From an uncultured Clostridia bacterium (GTDB taxonomy: Bacteria > Bacillota > Clostridia > Christensenellales > Borkfalkiaceae): a stretch of DNA of 64,000 nucleotides. The stretch covers positions 1 through 64,000 of the forward strand of contig CANRLK010000002.1 of assembly GCA_947631465.1 (NCBI GenBank). The letters run 5' to 3'. Position 1 is the stretch's first letter. Every line of letters begins with the position of its first letter. The position numbers and the translations under genes were made by a program. The notes under the pieces are model-generated. The model made no database searches and was not told the origin of the DNA. It saw only the letters and a program-made list of their open reading frames with translations. Below, in pieces: positions 8,073 to 17,164 of the stretch.

Positions 8073-8160
8073 TCAGAGGGGTGGGCAAGATGTTTATCTC
8101 AGAGGGGTGGGCAAGATATTTATCTTAAAGAGTGGGCAAGATGTTTATCTCAAAGAGCGG
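8073..8160. repeat. 26-bp tandem repeat, three and a half units
   Basis: Units at 8073-8098, 8099-8124 and 8125-8149 share the core GTGGGCAAGAT-TTTATC, with a partial fourth unit after them. The first two differ by one base. The last units overlap the 3' end of the GerC-like gene, whose stop codon lies inside unit three. Confidence 0.85.
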
Positions 8161-9365
8161 ACGCTTGCCTCGATCTCGGGCTGTGCCGCATCGAGCAGAT
8201 AATCCTTCCATTCCTTATACTTTTTGAGGGACGAGCGGTACACGTCGCGCTGCAAGTGGAAGAGATCGCACCCGCTCTCCTTTCCCGTCTGCCAAAGCGC
8301 CTGCACATATCCCGTCAAGACCTCTTTCGCGCTGTCGAGGAGCTCGGGCTTTACGTCGTCCGTCGAGATGTCCTCGATGGGCGCGGTCGTCCCGCGGCAG
8401 CACAGCCGCACCGTGAGGTCGATCTTCATCTTGACGCGCGGCGCGCCCTTCATGTCGATCTTCACCCCGCCGCCGTTCTCAATCACCGTCAGCGTCACCG
8501 CCTCGCCGCTCTTCTCCTTCACGTTGAACGTGCCCGATACCACATTTCCGTTCAACAAGCTGAATGCAAGCGTCTGTTCTGGGGGCAGGACGGCGACGAG
8601 TTTCCCCTCCGAGAAGAGCGCGGTCTCTTCGGCGAGGTAGATCTTTTCCTGTTCCGTTTGCGAGCCCGACGACCCTTGCGAGCCGCCAGAGCCGCCGCCC
8701 GAGCCGCCGCCCGAGGTGTTTTCGGCGTCGCCGTGGGTTGAGCCCGTCTGGTTTTTTGCGCGGACATAGGGAAGATAGCTGCTCTTGGAGACGCCGTAGT
8801 AGCCGATCGCGAAGTCTTTGAGGGTATTGGGCATGACCTTGCCCGATTTTTCGGCGGCAGTCGAAAAGAGTTTTTGGATGGCGAGCGCGGACGTATCGTC
8901 GGTCGCGCTCTTGGAGGAGAGCAGGTCGTGCGCCGTGCCCTCGCAGACGGCGAGGTGGCAGGAGTCGTTCATATATTCGTTGCGCAAAAAGTAGTTGAGG
9001 TAGGAGACGACGTCCTCTTTCGCCGCGTCCTCGCCGATCACGATGAGGTTGATGAACACGAGCTTGGGCACCCAGCCCGTCTCGGAGAAGATATTGGACA
9101 CGCAGTCGGAGACGGTCTCGCCTTCCGATTGGATGTCCACGCTCGACGTGCCGCCCTGCGAGCGGTCGCTGCCCTTGGGAACGGCGATCTGCGCCGTGAG
9201 CGAAAAGCCGCTTTCCGTCTTGTCGATGCCCGCGGCGAGGATGACCGCCGTCTTTTGGATGTCGACGAGCCCGAAGTCGTTGGAAAAGAACGAAAACAGC
9301 ACGACGGCGAGGAGCAGGAGATAGAACTTCATCGGCAATGTTTTGAGAAATTTACGCGCTTTCAT
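8145..9365 (-). CDS. Spore germination protein, Ger(x)C family
   Basis: A 406-aa third subunit of a germinant receptor, normally a lipoprotein on the outer face of the spore inner membrane. The early AAGIDKTESGFSLTAQIAVPKG stretch is typical of the family. Unusually, the N-terminal hydrophobic segment ends in LFSFFSNDFG with no lipobox cysteine and no CWD motif, so it may be held by an uncleaved membrane helix. A Gly/Ser-rich linker (SGGGSGGGSGGS, about residues 220-240) separates the N-terminal domain from the C-terminal domain. It overlaps the upstream permease gene by 14 bases. The extreme C-terminus is encoded by the tandem repeat at 8073-8160. Confidence 0.88.
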   Translation of the reverse strand: MKARKFLKTLPMKFYLLLLAVVLFSFFSNDFGLVDIQKTAVILAAGIDKTESGFSLTAQIAVPKGSDRSQGGTSSVDIQSEGETVSDCVSNIFSETGWVPKLVFINLIVIGEDAAKEDVVSYLNYFLRNEYMNDSCHLAVCEGTAHDLLSSKSATDDTSALAIQKLFSTAAEKSGKVMPNTLKDFAIGYYGVSKSSYLPYVRAKNQTGSTHGDAENTSGGGSGGGSGGSQGSSGSQTEQEKIYLAEETALFSEGKLVAVLPPEQTLAFSLLNGNVVSGTFNVKEKSGEAVTLTVIENGGGVKIDMKGAPRVKMKIDLTVRLCCRGTTAPIEDISTDDVKPELLDSAKEVLTGYVQALWQTGKESGCDLFHLQRDVYRSSLKKYKEWKDYLLDAAQPEIEASVRSLR

Positions 9366-10428
9366 CTTTTCTCCTTCTCAAAAGCAGCAGCAAGAGCGGC
9401 GCAAGGACGGTAAAGACGGGGAACAGCCAAAACACTTTTTCGGAGACGAAGTGCATGATCTGTCCGAACCGATAGTCGAAAAAGACCATGAGCAGTACGA
9501 GGATCCCGTTCAAGGCGACGGCGAGGATGGTCGGCAAATATTTTTTTTTGCCGAATACCTGCAAAATGCCGTCGATGCCTGCCTGCAACGGCAGCGTGCA
9601 GTAAAAGATCATCACGAACGCCAGGGCATAGATGAACAAAAAGTCCACCCGTCCAAGGACCGTGATGCCCGAGAAGAACTTGCTCGTCTTGGCAAAGGCG
9701 AACAGCTGGTTGATCGACGTCTCCTGAAAGATCCCGTAAAAGACGGCGATATAGAGGATGGCGGCAAGCCCGCCGAGTCCGTAAAAGAGCGCGCCCTTCC
9801 ATGCCATGCCCTTTTGGTAGTCGATTTTTCCGAGCAGGAAGAGCAAGAACGCCGAGTCGAAGAACCAGCAGAGGGAATGCGCCGTTCCGCCGAAGATGCC
9901 CTTCGCGCCCGACGCGCCCACGGGCAGCAGCGCGCCGAAGTCCGCCTCGGATACGGACAAGACGAGAATGCCCGCAAGCCCCGCGATCGCGACAGGTCCT
10001 AAGATGTCCCAAGTGCGTCCGTAGGACGAGAGCGGTTTGGAACAGAGATATGCCGCAAGCGGAAAGAAGGGGGCAAAGGCGACGAGCGAGGGGATCGTGT
10101 CGTAAAACACTCCCTGCACGAACACCTTTTGTTCGAAGAGGGGCAGAAACGCCGCATAGAAAAGAAAGGCGGAAAAGAGCAGCACGACGATCGCCGCCCC
10201 GACCTTGCCGATGTGCTCTTTCAAGAGGGAGAAGAAGCTCTTTCCCTGCTTTGCAAGGAGCAGGACAACAAAGACCATGCCCGTCTCGATGAGATAGTTG
10301 AAGAGCACGGGGAGCAGGAGATCGTTCCCCGAATAGGTCGCAAGGCGGGAGGGCATGATGACGAGCTTGCCCACGGGCGCAATGCAGGCGAGAAAGAAAT
10401 ACAGCTGGCGGGATGAGATCTTAGTCAT
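9352..10428 (-). CDS. Spore germination permease, GerAB family
   Basis: A 358-aa integral membrane protein with about ten hydrophobic helices and the amino-acid/polyamine transporter-like fold expected of the B subunit of germinant receptors. The N-terminal KISSRQLYFFLACIAPVGK segment and the internal pattern fit the family. In Bacillus the B subunit binds the germinant. The start overlaps the gerAA-like gene by eight bases and the end overlaps the gerC-like gene, showing tight translational coupling. The germinant cannot be predicted. Confidence 0.92.
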   Translation of the reverse strand: MTKISSRQLYFFLACIAPVGKLVIMPSRLATYSGNDLLLPVLFNYLIETGMVFVVLLLAKQGKSFFSLLKEHIGKVGAAIVVLLFSAFLFYAAFLPLFEQKVFVQGVFYDTIPSLVAFAPFFPLAAYLCSKPLSSYGRTWDILGPVAIAGLAGILVLSVSEADFGALLPVGASGAKGIFGGTAHSLCWFFDSAFLLFLLGKIDYQKGMAWKGALFYGLGGLAAILYIAVFYGIFQETSINQLFAFAKTSKFFSGITVLGRVDFLFIYALAFVMIFYCTLPLQAGIDGILQVFGKKKYLPTILAVALNGILVLLMVFFDYRFGQIMHFVSEKVFWLFPVFTVLAPLLLLLLRRRKDESA

Positions 10429-11884
10429 TTTGCGTCTCCTTTTGTTTTCCCTTTTGTTTGAGCCGCCGCTTGTTCGGGCTTTGCAAAGTTTTCGGGCGCA
10501 TATCGAGCGAGCCCAAATTATACTTGATGAGCGAATCGCGAAGATCGCGCCTTATGAGCGGCGAGAAGGGCGCAAGGACGGGCGTTCCGAAGTTCTCGGT
10601 CGTCACAAGATATAGAAGCACGAACGCCGTCACGAGCAAGATCCCGTATGTGCCGACGCTGCCCGCAACGAGCAGCATCACGAGCCTTAAAACGCTCGTG
10701 ACTTCGATCAGATTGGGCACGGCATACAGCCCGATCCCGCTGAACGCGATGATGATGATCGCAGGGGTGGAAACGAAGCCCGCGCTCACGGCGGTCTCGC
10801 CGAGCACGAGCGCGCCGACGACGGAGAGCGCCATGCCGACGTACTTGGGCATGCGGATGCTCGCCTCGTTCAGGACTTCGAGCACGAACAAGACGAGCAG
10901 CATTTCGAGCGACGGCGAAAAGGGGATGTCGCGGATCGCGCCTGCGATCGTGAGCAAAAGTTTCACGGGGAACAACTGCAATTTGAACAGCTGCGCCGAG
11001 ATGTAAAAGGCGGGAAGATAGATCGCGACGAACAGCGATAATATGCGCAGGATACGGGTGAACGTCGCGCGGTAGGGGGGCACGAAGTAGTCCTCGCTCG
11101 ATTGAAAGTCCTCGACGAGAAGATAGGGCGCGGTCAGGGCGATGGGAGAGCCGTCCACGAGCAGTCCGACCCGTCCTTCCGCGATTTTTGCGCAGAAAAT
11201 GTCTGGCTTTTCGGTCGTGCCGATCTGTTTGAGCAGAGAATAGGGCCGCGAGGCGAGAAAGTGCGTGAGATAGGAAGAATCGGCGATGTAGTCGATGTCG
11301 ATCTCCGAAAGCCGCGCTTTGACCTCTTCGACCGTCTTTTTGACGGAGATCCCGTCGAGATAGCACACCGCGACAAAGGTATTGGAGCGTTTGCCGACGT
11401 TCAGAAACTCGATTTTGAGGTCCTTGGATTTGAGACGGCGGCGGACGAGCGAGGTATTGATCTTGACGTCCTCGATGAACCCTTCGCGCGGACCTTTGAC
11501 GGCGACGTCCGTCGAGGGCTCGGCGACGGCGCGCACGAACACCTTTTTCGTCCCGACGATGATCGCCTCGTCCATGCCCTCGAAGAAGAGCACGGGATTG
11601 CCCGCAAGCACCTCTTCGGACAGCTTTTGAAAGTCCTTTTCCTCCCGCCGTTCGGGCGAGGTCAGCTTTTTGCCCACTTCTTCCGCGGTGGGTTTTCCGT
11701 CGTAGGACAGAAGCGGGCGGACGACTTGCTCGCCCAACAGCTCCTTGTCGGTGATCGGGTCTGCAAAGACGACCGTAAACGCCTGTCCGCTGTCCGACGT
11801 AAAGTCGAAGGTGAGAATGTCCTCCGCAGACAGGAGCTTTTTGAGCGTGGATACGTCTTTTTCGAGTTTTCCCGTGATCGTCAT
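10421..11884 (-). CDS. Spore germination protein, GerAA family
   Basis: A 487-aa A subunit of a germinant receptor: a large N-terminal soluble domain (to about residue 260) and a C-terminal membrane domain with several helices (from about 280). The family segment around GLLVDGSPIALTAPYLL and PPYRATFTRILR is clear. The start at 11884 agrees with the usual subunit length, but there is no Shine-Dalgarno site before it; the open frame continues to 12703 only as the antisense of the next gene. It heads the A-B-C operon, probably transcribed in the forespore from the sigma-G-like promoter at 11911-11940. Confidence 0.93.
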   Translation of the reverse strand: MTITGKLEKDVSTLKKLLSAEDILTFDFTSDSGQAFTVVFADPITDKELLGEQVVRPLLSYDGKPTAEEVGKKLTSPERREEKDFQKLSEEVLAGNPVLFFEGMDEAIIVGTKKVFVRAVAEPSTDVAVKGPREGFIEDVKINTSLVRRRLKSKDLKIEFLNVGKRSNTFVAVCYLDGISVKKTVEEVKARLSEIDIDYIADSSYLTHFLASRPYSLLKQIGTTEKPDIFCAKIAEGRVGLLVDGSPIALTAPYLLVEDFQSSEDYFVPPYRATFTRILRILSLFVAIYLPAFYISAQLFKLQLFPVKLLLTIAGAIRDIPFSPSLEMLLVLFVLEVLNEASIRMPKYVGMALSVVGALVLGETAVSAGFVSTPAIIIIAFSGIGLYAVPNLIEVTSVLRLVMLLVAGSVGTYGILLVTAFVLLYLVTTENFGTPVLAPFSPLIRRDLRDSLIKYNLGSLDMRPKTLQSPNKRRLKQKGKQKETQND

Positions 11885-11910
11885 AAAAAAAGTATTTGAA
11901 AAAGCGCGGC

Positions 11911-11940
11911 AATTATGCGAATTGAGACGATTCGCTTGCA
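11911..11940 (-). promoter_or_regulatory. Candidate sigma-G promoter of ger operon
   Basis: On the minus strand TGCAAG (11935-11940), 17 bases, CATAATT (11911-11917). This matches the sigma-G consensus (TGHATR and CATWHTA) with one mismatch in each element, and ger operons are sigma-G-dependent in Bacillus. It lies 26 bases before the gerAA start. Confidence 0.5.
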
Positions 11941-11964
11941 TTTTCCCGCATCTTGCGCTATAAT
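11936..11964 (+). promoter_or_regulatory. Promoter of large surface protein
   Basis: TTGCAT (11936-11941), 17 bases, TATAAT (11959-11964). It shares bases with the opposite-strand ger promoter. Confidence 0.8.
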
Positions 11965-11993
11965 AAGGATAGTCCATCGCCGAGGAAACACAA

Positions 11994-14069
11994 ATGAAAG
12001 TCGGAACATATAAACTGAAAACGCCCTTCGCGCTTTTCCTGCTGATCTGCGGGCTGCTGCTCGGTTGCCTTCCCTTTGCCTTTGCAAAGCCGTATCCCGC
12101 GCTCGCGGCAGACCCCGTCGCCGAAGTGAAGGCGACGGCGGACGGCTCTGATTCGACCCAATATACAACGTTTTCCGAGGCTTTGAAGGCGTGGGAGGAC
12201 GGAAAAACCCTCGTACTGCTTTCGGATTGCACGGCAAATGAAACGATCTCGATCCCCCAAGAGGAGAAGCGGACGCTCTCGCTGAACGGGCATACCCTCG
12301 CCTTGAAGGCGGGACAGAAGGGCTCGGTTCTTTCCGTAAACGGCACATTGCTCGTTTTGGGCGAGGGTGAGAGCGAAGGGAAGATCAAGGGAGGCAATGC
12401 GGAGCGCGGCGGCGGAATTTTCGTCGGCAGCGGGAACGCAACCTTGCGCGGAAATATTTTCGTCACCGAAAATACGGCGGGCGAGGGCGGCGGCGTATAT
12501 TCGAGCAGCGTTTTAACGCTTGAAGGCGGCGTTCGGGTCGAAGGGAATAAAAACACGGACGGCGAGGACGACAACATCTTCCTTTCCCACTTGAACTTCA
12601 TCAAGACAAATGATTTTACGGGCAGAGCGGGGGTCGGCGTTCTCTCCAAAGAGGAGAGATTTGCCAAAGGAAGCGGCAGCGGCGAGTTCTTCTCGGACGA
12701 CAAGGACTATTCCGTCAAGCGGGAAAACGAGAGCTGGTTCTTGATCCAAGCTCCGCTTCTGTCCATTTCGGCGGAGTATCAAGGCGATGAGACCGTCTAC
12801 CCCACGAGTTCGCTCGATATTTTGAAAGAAGGACTGAGCATTGTAGGGACGAACGTCAACGGCGCGCCTTTTAAGGGGGAGATCGGGGAGTACCGTCTTT
12901 CGACGCCTTCGGGCAGGCTGTTTGTGGGCGTGAACGAGATCACGGTGACGCTGGAAGAGAGCGGAATTTCGGGGGTCTTTTCCGTGAACGTCATCAAGCC
13001 TTCGCTCGTATCGCTTTCGGCGGAATTTTTGCGCGGAGACCCCGTATATGCGGACATGCCGCTTGTCTCTTTGATGTCGCGCGTTGCCGTGACGGGGGAG
13101 TATGACGACGGGATCAAGCGCACCATTCTGCAAAGCTCGGACGCGACGGTGCGCGAGAACGGTGAGGAATATATCGACGATTATTTCGTCCTGTCGGGCG
13201 ATCTTACGCAGCGGGAGGGGGATTTTGCGACGCTCTCGGTGATCTCGGCGGGGCTGTCGGTCAACATTCAAGTAGAAGTATCCCGCCGCTATGTCGATGT
13301 GACGGCGTTCACGCCGCGGGAGCTTTCGATCATGGAGGGAGACCGCGTGCAGGCGGGCGCATATGCGTTCTTGCCCGATTGGAAGGACGTGCTCGGCGAC
13401 GAGATCGTGCCCGAGGGGAGGATCGACGGAAAGCCGTTCGACTTTGCCGCACTCTCGTTCGGGGTATATTCGGTGGAGATCTCCTTCTCGCTGAAAAATG
13501 AGCGGGACTATGAGCTCTCGGGCGGGACGGTCAAAACGCGGCTGCTCGTTTATGCCGAGCGGTTCGAGGGCAAGACGGGCGATCTTGCGTTTTCGGTTAC
13601 TTGCGACGGCGGGATCTCGCCCGAGTGGGACTTTTCGTTGACCGACCAAACGCAGAGCGACAAGACCGAACTGCATGACGGGTTGCAAGCCGAGCGAGTG
13701 TTCACGCTCACCTTTTTCCCCGGGCCGAACGGGGCGGCGGAGCAGGATTTTACCGTGCGTATTTATCTTGCGGATTCGCTTTTGGACGGCGAGCCCGCGC
13801 TTTTGCGGGTGAAAGCGGACGGCACGACCCAAAGGATGGAGTACTCGGTCAAGGGCGAGGCGGTCGCCGAGGGGGAGGAGACGGCCTTGCGGCGTTTCCT
13901 TGAATTTGAGGCGGGAGACCTGCTCGAAGCGCGGTTCATCGTCGCCTCGGACAGCCATGCGAACTTATATGTGATTCTTTCGATTTGTTTCGGCGTGCTG
14001 TGCGTTGTGGGCGCGGGCGTTCTCGTCTTTTACTTTATCCGAAAGAAAAAGCTGCGTCTCAAAAAATAA
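11994..14069 (+). CDS. Large secreted, membrane-anchored surface protein
   Basis: A 691-aa protein. A signal peptide (about residues 1-40, ending near AFAKPYPALAA) leads into a right-handed beta-helix-like region (about 55-190: LSLNGHTLAL, GGGIFVGSGNATLRGN, GEGGGVYSSSVLTLEGG). Several Ig-like or Big-type modules follow. Near the C-terminus is one membrane helix followed by a basic tail (RKKKLRLKK), so the bulk faces outward with a membrane stop-transfer anchor; there is no LPxTG. It is probably an adhesin or glycan-binding surface protein. GAGGAAA precedes the start. It is monocistronic, with its own promoter and terminator. Confidence 0.8.
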   Translation: MKVGTYKLKTPFALFLLICGLLLGCLPFAFAKPYPALAADPVAEVKATADGSDSTQYTTFSEALKAWEDGKTLVLLSDCTANETISIPQEEKRTLSLNGHTLALKAGQKGSVLSVNGTLLVLGEGESEGKIKGGNAERGGGIFVGSGNATLRGNIFVTENTAGEGGGVYSSSVLTLEGGVRVEGNKNTDGEDDNIFLSHLNFIKTNDFTGRAGVGVLSKEERFAKGSGSGEFFSDDKDYSVKRENESWFLIQAPLLSISAEYQGDETVYPTSSLDILKEGLSIVGTNVNGAPFKGEIGEYRLSTPSGRLFVGVNEITVTLEESGISGVFSVNVIKPSLVSLSAEFLRGDPVYADMPLVSLMSRVAVTGEYDDGIKRTILQSSDATVRENGEEYIDDYFVLSGDLTQREGDFATLSVISAGLSVNIQVEVSRRYVDVTAFTPRELSIMEGDRVQAGAYAFLPDWKDVLGDEIVPEGRIDGKPFDFAALSFGVYSVEISFSLKNERDYELSGGTVKTRLLVYAERFEGKTGDLAFSVTCDGGISPEWDFSLTDQTQSDKTELHDGLQAERVFTLTFFPGPNGAAEQDFTVRIYLADSLLDGEPALLRVKADGTTQRMEYSVKGEAVAEGEETALRRFLEFEAGDLLEARFIVASDSHANLYVILSICFGVLCVVGAGVLVFYFIRKKKLRLKK

Positions 14070-14083
14070 GCATAAAAAAGATT

Positions 14084-14114
14084 TCCCCTCGCAGGTGTTG
14101 CGGGGGGATTTTTA
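14084..14114 (+). terminator. Terminator after surface protein
   Basis: A 9-bp stem with one G-T pair (14084-14092 with 14100-14108), then ATTTTTA. Confidence 0.75.
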
Positions 14115-14135
14115 GTATACGACGATGCACAAAAA

Positions 14136-14370
14136 CTTGCTGTCCCCTTTGAGTAAGTGCGAGCGGTTGCGCCTTTTCCTCTTGCTGTCCCCGTTGAGGG
14201 GAAAGTACCCGAGCAACGCGAGGGGGAAAGGGGTGTGTCGCAATCGCGCTGGTAAATAAGGAGACACCCCCTCAGTCTCGCTTCGCTCGCCAGCTCCCCC
14301 TATTCCAGAGGGGGAGCCAAGAGGAAAAACTTGCTCCACCCCTATTTCAGAGGGGGAGCCAAGGGGTGAG
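14136..14370. repeat. Dispersed intergenic repeat, copy 2 (composite)
   Basis: Contains a partial module A at 14136, a full module A (CTTGCTGTCCCC, then GGGGAAAGTACCCGAGC, then GAGGGGGAAAGGGGTGTG) from about 14181, a full module B (AAGGAGACACCCCCTCAG, then CAGCTCCCCCTATT, then AGAGGGGGAGCCAAG) to about 14322, and an extra partial B to 14370. The nested partial copies suggest repeated insertion or recombination at one spot. Confidence 0.85.
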
Positions 14371-14479
14371 GGCGCGTTCGATCTATCCAAAAATGATATG
14401 CCTCGCGAATCTCGCAGGGATTTTTTTCGGCAGAGCGCGGGACATTCATAATCGGGCGCGCGCGCTCATACGCTATCGT

Positions 14480-17119
14480 ATGAAAGAATCGTACAAACTG
14501 TCCAAGGCGGAGGTGTTGTCCCAACTTGGGTCTAAGGAGTCGGGGCTCGAACAAGAAGAAGCCGAGCGCAGACTTCTCGAACAGGGGGAAAACAGGTTGA
14601 AGGAAGGGAAAAAGCGTAGCCTTCCCCTTCTTTTTTTCGCGCAGTTCAAGGACCTCATGACGATCATCCTCATTTGCGCCGCGCTGCTGTCGGGCGTGCT
14701 CGCCTATATCACGCGCGATCTTCATGAGATCGCCGACACGGGCATCCTGCTCTTCATCATCCTATTGAACGCGTTCGTCGGGTTCATCCAATCCTACCGC
14801 GCCGATCAGGCGATCGAAAAGCTCAAAAAGCTGTCCCATGCGACGGCGAAAGTCGTGCGAAGCGGGCGGGTGAAAGAGATCGACGCAAGCCTTCTCGTCG
14901 TCGGCGACGTCGTCGAGATCGGGGAGGGAGACAGAATCCCCGCCGATTGCAGGATCTTGCGCAGTGAAAATTTTCGCGTGGACGAGTCCGCCCTGACGGG
15001 GGAGAGTAAGCCCGCCGTCAAACGCGACTGCAAGGTGGAGAAGAGCTCTTTGCTCGAACGGGCGAACGAAGCGCACCTCGGCACGTTCTGCGTGAGCGGA
15101 AACGCGCGTTGCGTCGTGACGGCGACGGGAATGCATACGGAGATGGGGGCGATCGCAAGGCTCTTGCATGAATCCGCACCGACGCTTTCCCCGCTCGACA
15201 AGACGATCGCAAGGCTCGGGAAGATCATCTCGGCGTCGGTTCTGACGGTCGCCGCCGTGCTCTTTTTGGGCGGGTTGCTCGCGCACAGGGTGAGTTTTCT
15301 CGACAATCTCATGACAGCGGTCGCCGTGGCGGTCGCGGCAATCCCCGAGGGCATGGGCGCGGTCGTGACCATCATCCTCGCGATGGGAGTCAAGCGGATG
15401 TCCGCCCGCCGTGCCGTCATGCGCAAGCTCTCCGCCGTCGAAACGCTCGGAAGCTGTACCTGTATTTGTTCGGACAAGACAGGCACGCTCACCAAGAACA
15501 AAATGACGGTCGAGGCGATCAAGACCGATTTTTCCAAGGACGGCGCGGAGAAGTACGTCCTCTCCGAAGGGCAGCGGCGGCTTTTGACCTGCATGCGCGT
15601 CTGCCATACGGTCAAGGGGAGCGCGGGCGCATATGTGGGCGACCCCACGGAGATCGCGCTCGTCGAATATACCGACAGGTGCGCATTCGACGTTTCGGCG
15701 ACGGTTTTGGGCGGCGAGCCGTTCTCGTCCGAGCGGAAGATGATGAGCGTCGCCGCAAGGCTCGATGGCGGCGGCAAAAAACTGTTTTTGAAAGGCGGCG
15801 CGGACGTGCTGCTCGAACGGTGCGATAAGATCTTCCGCGGTCCTGCGCGCGAGAGCCTCACGCAAGGGGACAGGGAGAAGATCAAACGGGAGATCGAAGC
15901 ACAGTCCCGCCGCGCGATGCGGGTGCTTGCCTTTGCGGAAGGGGAGTTTGACGGTGAAGTTAAGGAGCGCGGGCTCACGTTTTTGGGACTTGTCGCGATG
16001 TACGACCCGCCTAAAGAGGGCGCGAAGGAGGCGGTGAGAGCCTGCAAGGCGGCGGGAATCCGCACGGTCATGATCACGGGCGACGGCGCAGAGACGGCGT
16101 TTGCGATCGCAAAGCGGCTCGGGATCGCCGATTCGAGGGACGAAGTCGCTACGGGCGAAATGCTCGACGAAGGGGAAGAGACCCTGAAAGAGGGGGCGGG
16201 AAAGTATTCGGTGTATGCGCGGGTGAGTCCCAAGCATAAGCTCGAAATCGTGAAGGCATTGCAGCGCAGGGGAGAGATCGTCGCGATGACGGGCGACGGC
16301 GTGAACGACGCGCCGTCGGTGCGGGCGGCGGACATCGGGGTCGCGATGGGCTCGGGCACGGACGTCACGAAAAACGCCGCCGACATGGTCATCACCGACG
16401 ACGATTTCTCCACGATGGTCGGCGCGGTCGAAGAGGGGAGAAACGTCTTTTACAACGTCAAAAAGACGGTGTCGTTCTTCCTCTCGACCAACCTTGCGGA
16501 AGTGCTCGCCGTGCTGTTTGCGACGCTGTTTTTATGGCGGTATGACTTCCTCTCCTCGACCCAGCTTCTTTGGATCAACTTGATCACGGACTCTCTGCCC
16601 GTGCTCGCGCTCGGCGTGGAGCGCACGGTCGGCTCGATGAACCGACCCCCCGTCTCGATCGACGAGATCTTTTCAAAGCGCGCCCTATTCTCGGTGCTGC
16701 TCTTCGGACTGTTCCAGACGGCGGTCGTGGTCGGACTGTTCTTCTACGGAACGCGGCATTGGGGGAACGAGGCGGCGAGCACCTGCGCCTTTTTGACTCT
16801 ATCGCTCCTCGAACTCTTCCACGCCTTCAATGTGAGAAAGGACGTGGGCGGGAGCGGCGTCAAGGAGTTCTTCTCCAATAAAACTTTATTATTGACGGTT
16901 GCGCTCGGGGTGGTGCTCAATGCCGCGCTCGTTCTTATTCCGTTCCTTCGCACGGCGTTCTCGCTCTCACAATTGACCCTTTCGCAGTGGCTTGCGGTGC
17001 TGCTCTTGTCCGTTTCCGTCGTCCCGTTCGGGGAGATCTATAAGCGCGTAGCAATGCTCTTTCAAAGACCGAAAAAGACCTTGCGCTTCGCTCGAAGAAG
17101 CCCCGTCCGATCGAGATAA
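14480..17119 (+). CDS. Cation-transporting P-type ATPase, probably calcium (P2A type)
   Basis: An 879-aa transporter. The phosphorylated aspartate lies in CSDKTGTLTKNKM; TGES in the actuator domain, MITGDGAETAFAIAKRLGI and MTGDGVNDAPS are all present. Helix 4 has IPEGMGAVVTI and helix 6 has WINLITDSLPVLALG, so the glutamate, asparagine and aspartate of the SERCA-type calcium site are kept. It should export Ca2+ (or Mn2+) from the cytoplasm. The ATG at 14480 is where homology begins; no ribosome binding site is visible, and a CATAAT at 14447-14452 could give a very short leader. The open frame reaches upstream into the dispersed repeat, which is not coding. Confidence 0.92.
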   Translation: MKESYKLSKAEVLSQLGSKESGLEQEEAERRLLEQGENRLKEGKKRSLPLLFFAQFKDLMTIILICAALLSGVLAYITRDLHEIADTGILLFIILLNAFVGFIQSYRADQAIEKLKKLSHATAKVVRSGRVKEIDASLLVVGDVVEIGEGDRIPADCRILRSENFRVDESALTGESKPAVKRDCKVEKSSLLERANEAHLGTFCVSGNARCVVTATGMHTEMGAIARLLHESAPTLSPLDKTIARLGKIISASVLTVAAVLFLGGLLAHRVSFLDNLMTAVAVAVAAIPEGMGAVVTIILAMGVKRMSARRAVMRKLSAVETLGSCTCICSDKTGTLTKNKMTVEAIKTDFSKDGAEKYVLSEGQRRLLTCMRVCHTVKGSAGAYVGDPTEIALVEYTDRCAFDVSATVLGGEPFSSERKMMSVAARLDGGGKKLFLKGGADVLLERCDKIFRGPARESLTQGDREKIKREIEAQSRRAMRVLAFAEGEFDGEVKERGLTFLGLVAMYDPPKEGAKEAVRACKAAGIRTVMITGDGAETAFAIAKRLGIADSRDEVATGEMLDEGEETLKEGAGKYSVYARVSPKHKLEIVKALQRRGEIVAMTGDGVNDAPSVRAADIGVAMGSGTDVTKNAADMVITDDDFSTMVGAVEEGRNVFYNVKKTVSFFLSTNLAEVLAVLFATLFLWRYDFLSSTQLLWINLITDSLPVLALGVERTVGSMNRPPVSIDEIFSKRALFSVLLFGLFQTAVVVGLFFYGTRHWGNEAASTCAFLTLSLLELFHAFNVRKDVGGSGVKEFFSNKTLLLTVALGVVLNAALVLIPFLRTAFSLSQLTLSQWLAVLLLSVSVVPFGEIYKRVAMLFQRPKKTLRFARRSPVRSR

Positions 17120-17140
17120 GATAAGAATGAGAAATAAAAA

Positions 17141-17164
17141 AAGGGGAGACAGAATGTCTCCCTT
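17141..17164. terminator. Bidirectional terminator
   Basis: A roughly 10-bp stem (17141-17151 with 17155-17164) with a 3-base loop and flanking A/T runs. It serves the ATPase gene and the convergent lipoprotein gene, whose stop codon it abuts. Confidence 0.8.

Noticed and set aside
8073..8160. CRISPR array
   Set aside because: The units are directly adjacent with no unique spacers, so this is a simple tandem repeat.
11885..12703. A 270-residue N-terminal extension of the GerAA-like protein
   Set aside because: It is antisense to the next gene, crosses two promoters and would exceed the family length.
14762..16413. Two long minus-strand open frames (about 490-535 codons)
   Set aside because: Both are antisense to the P-type ATPase, whose motifs prove the plus-strand reading.
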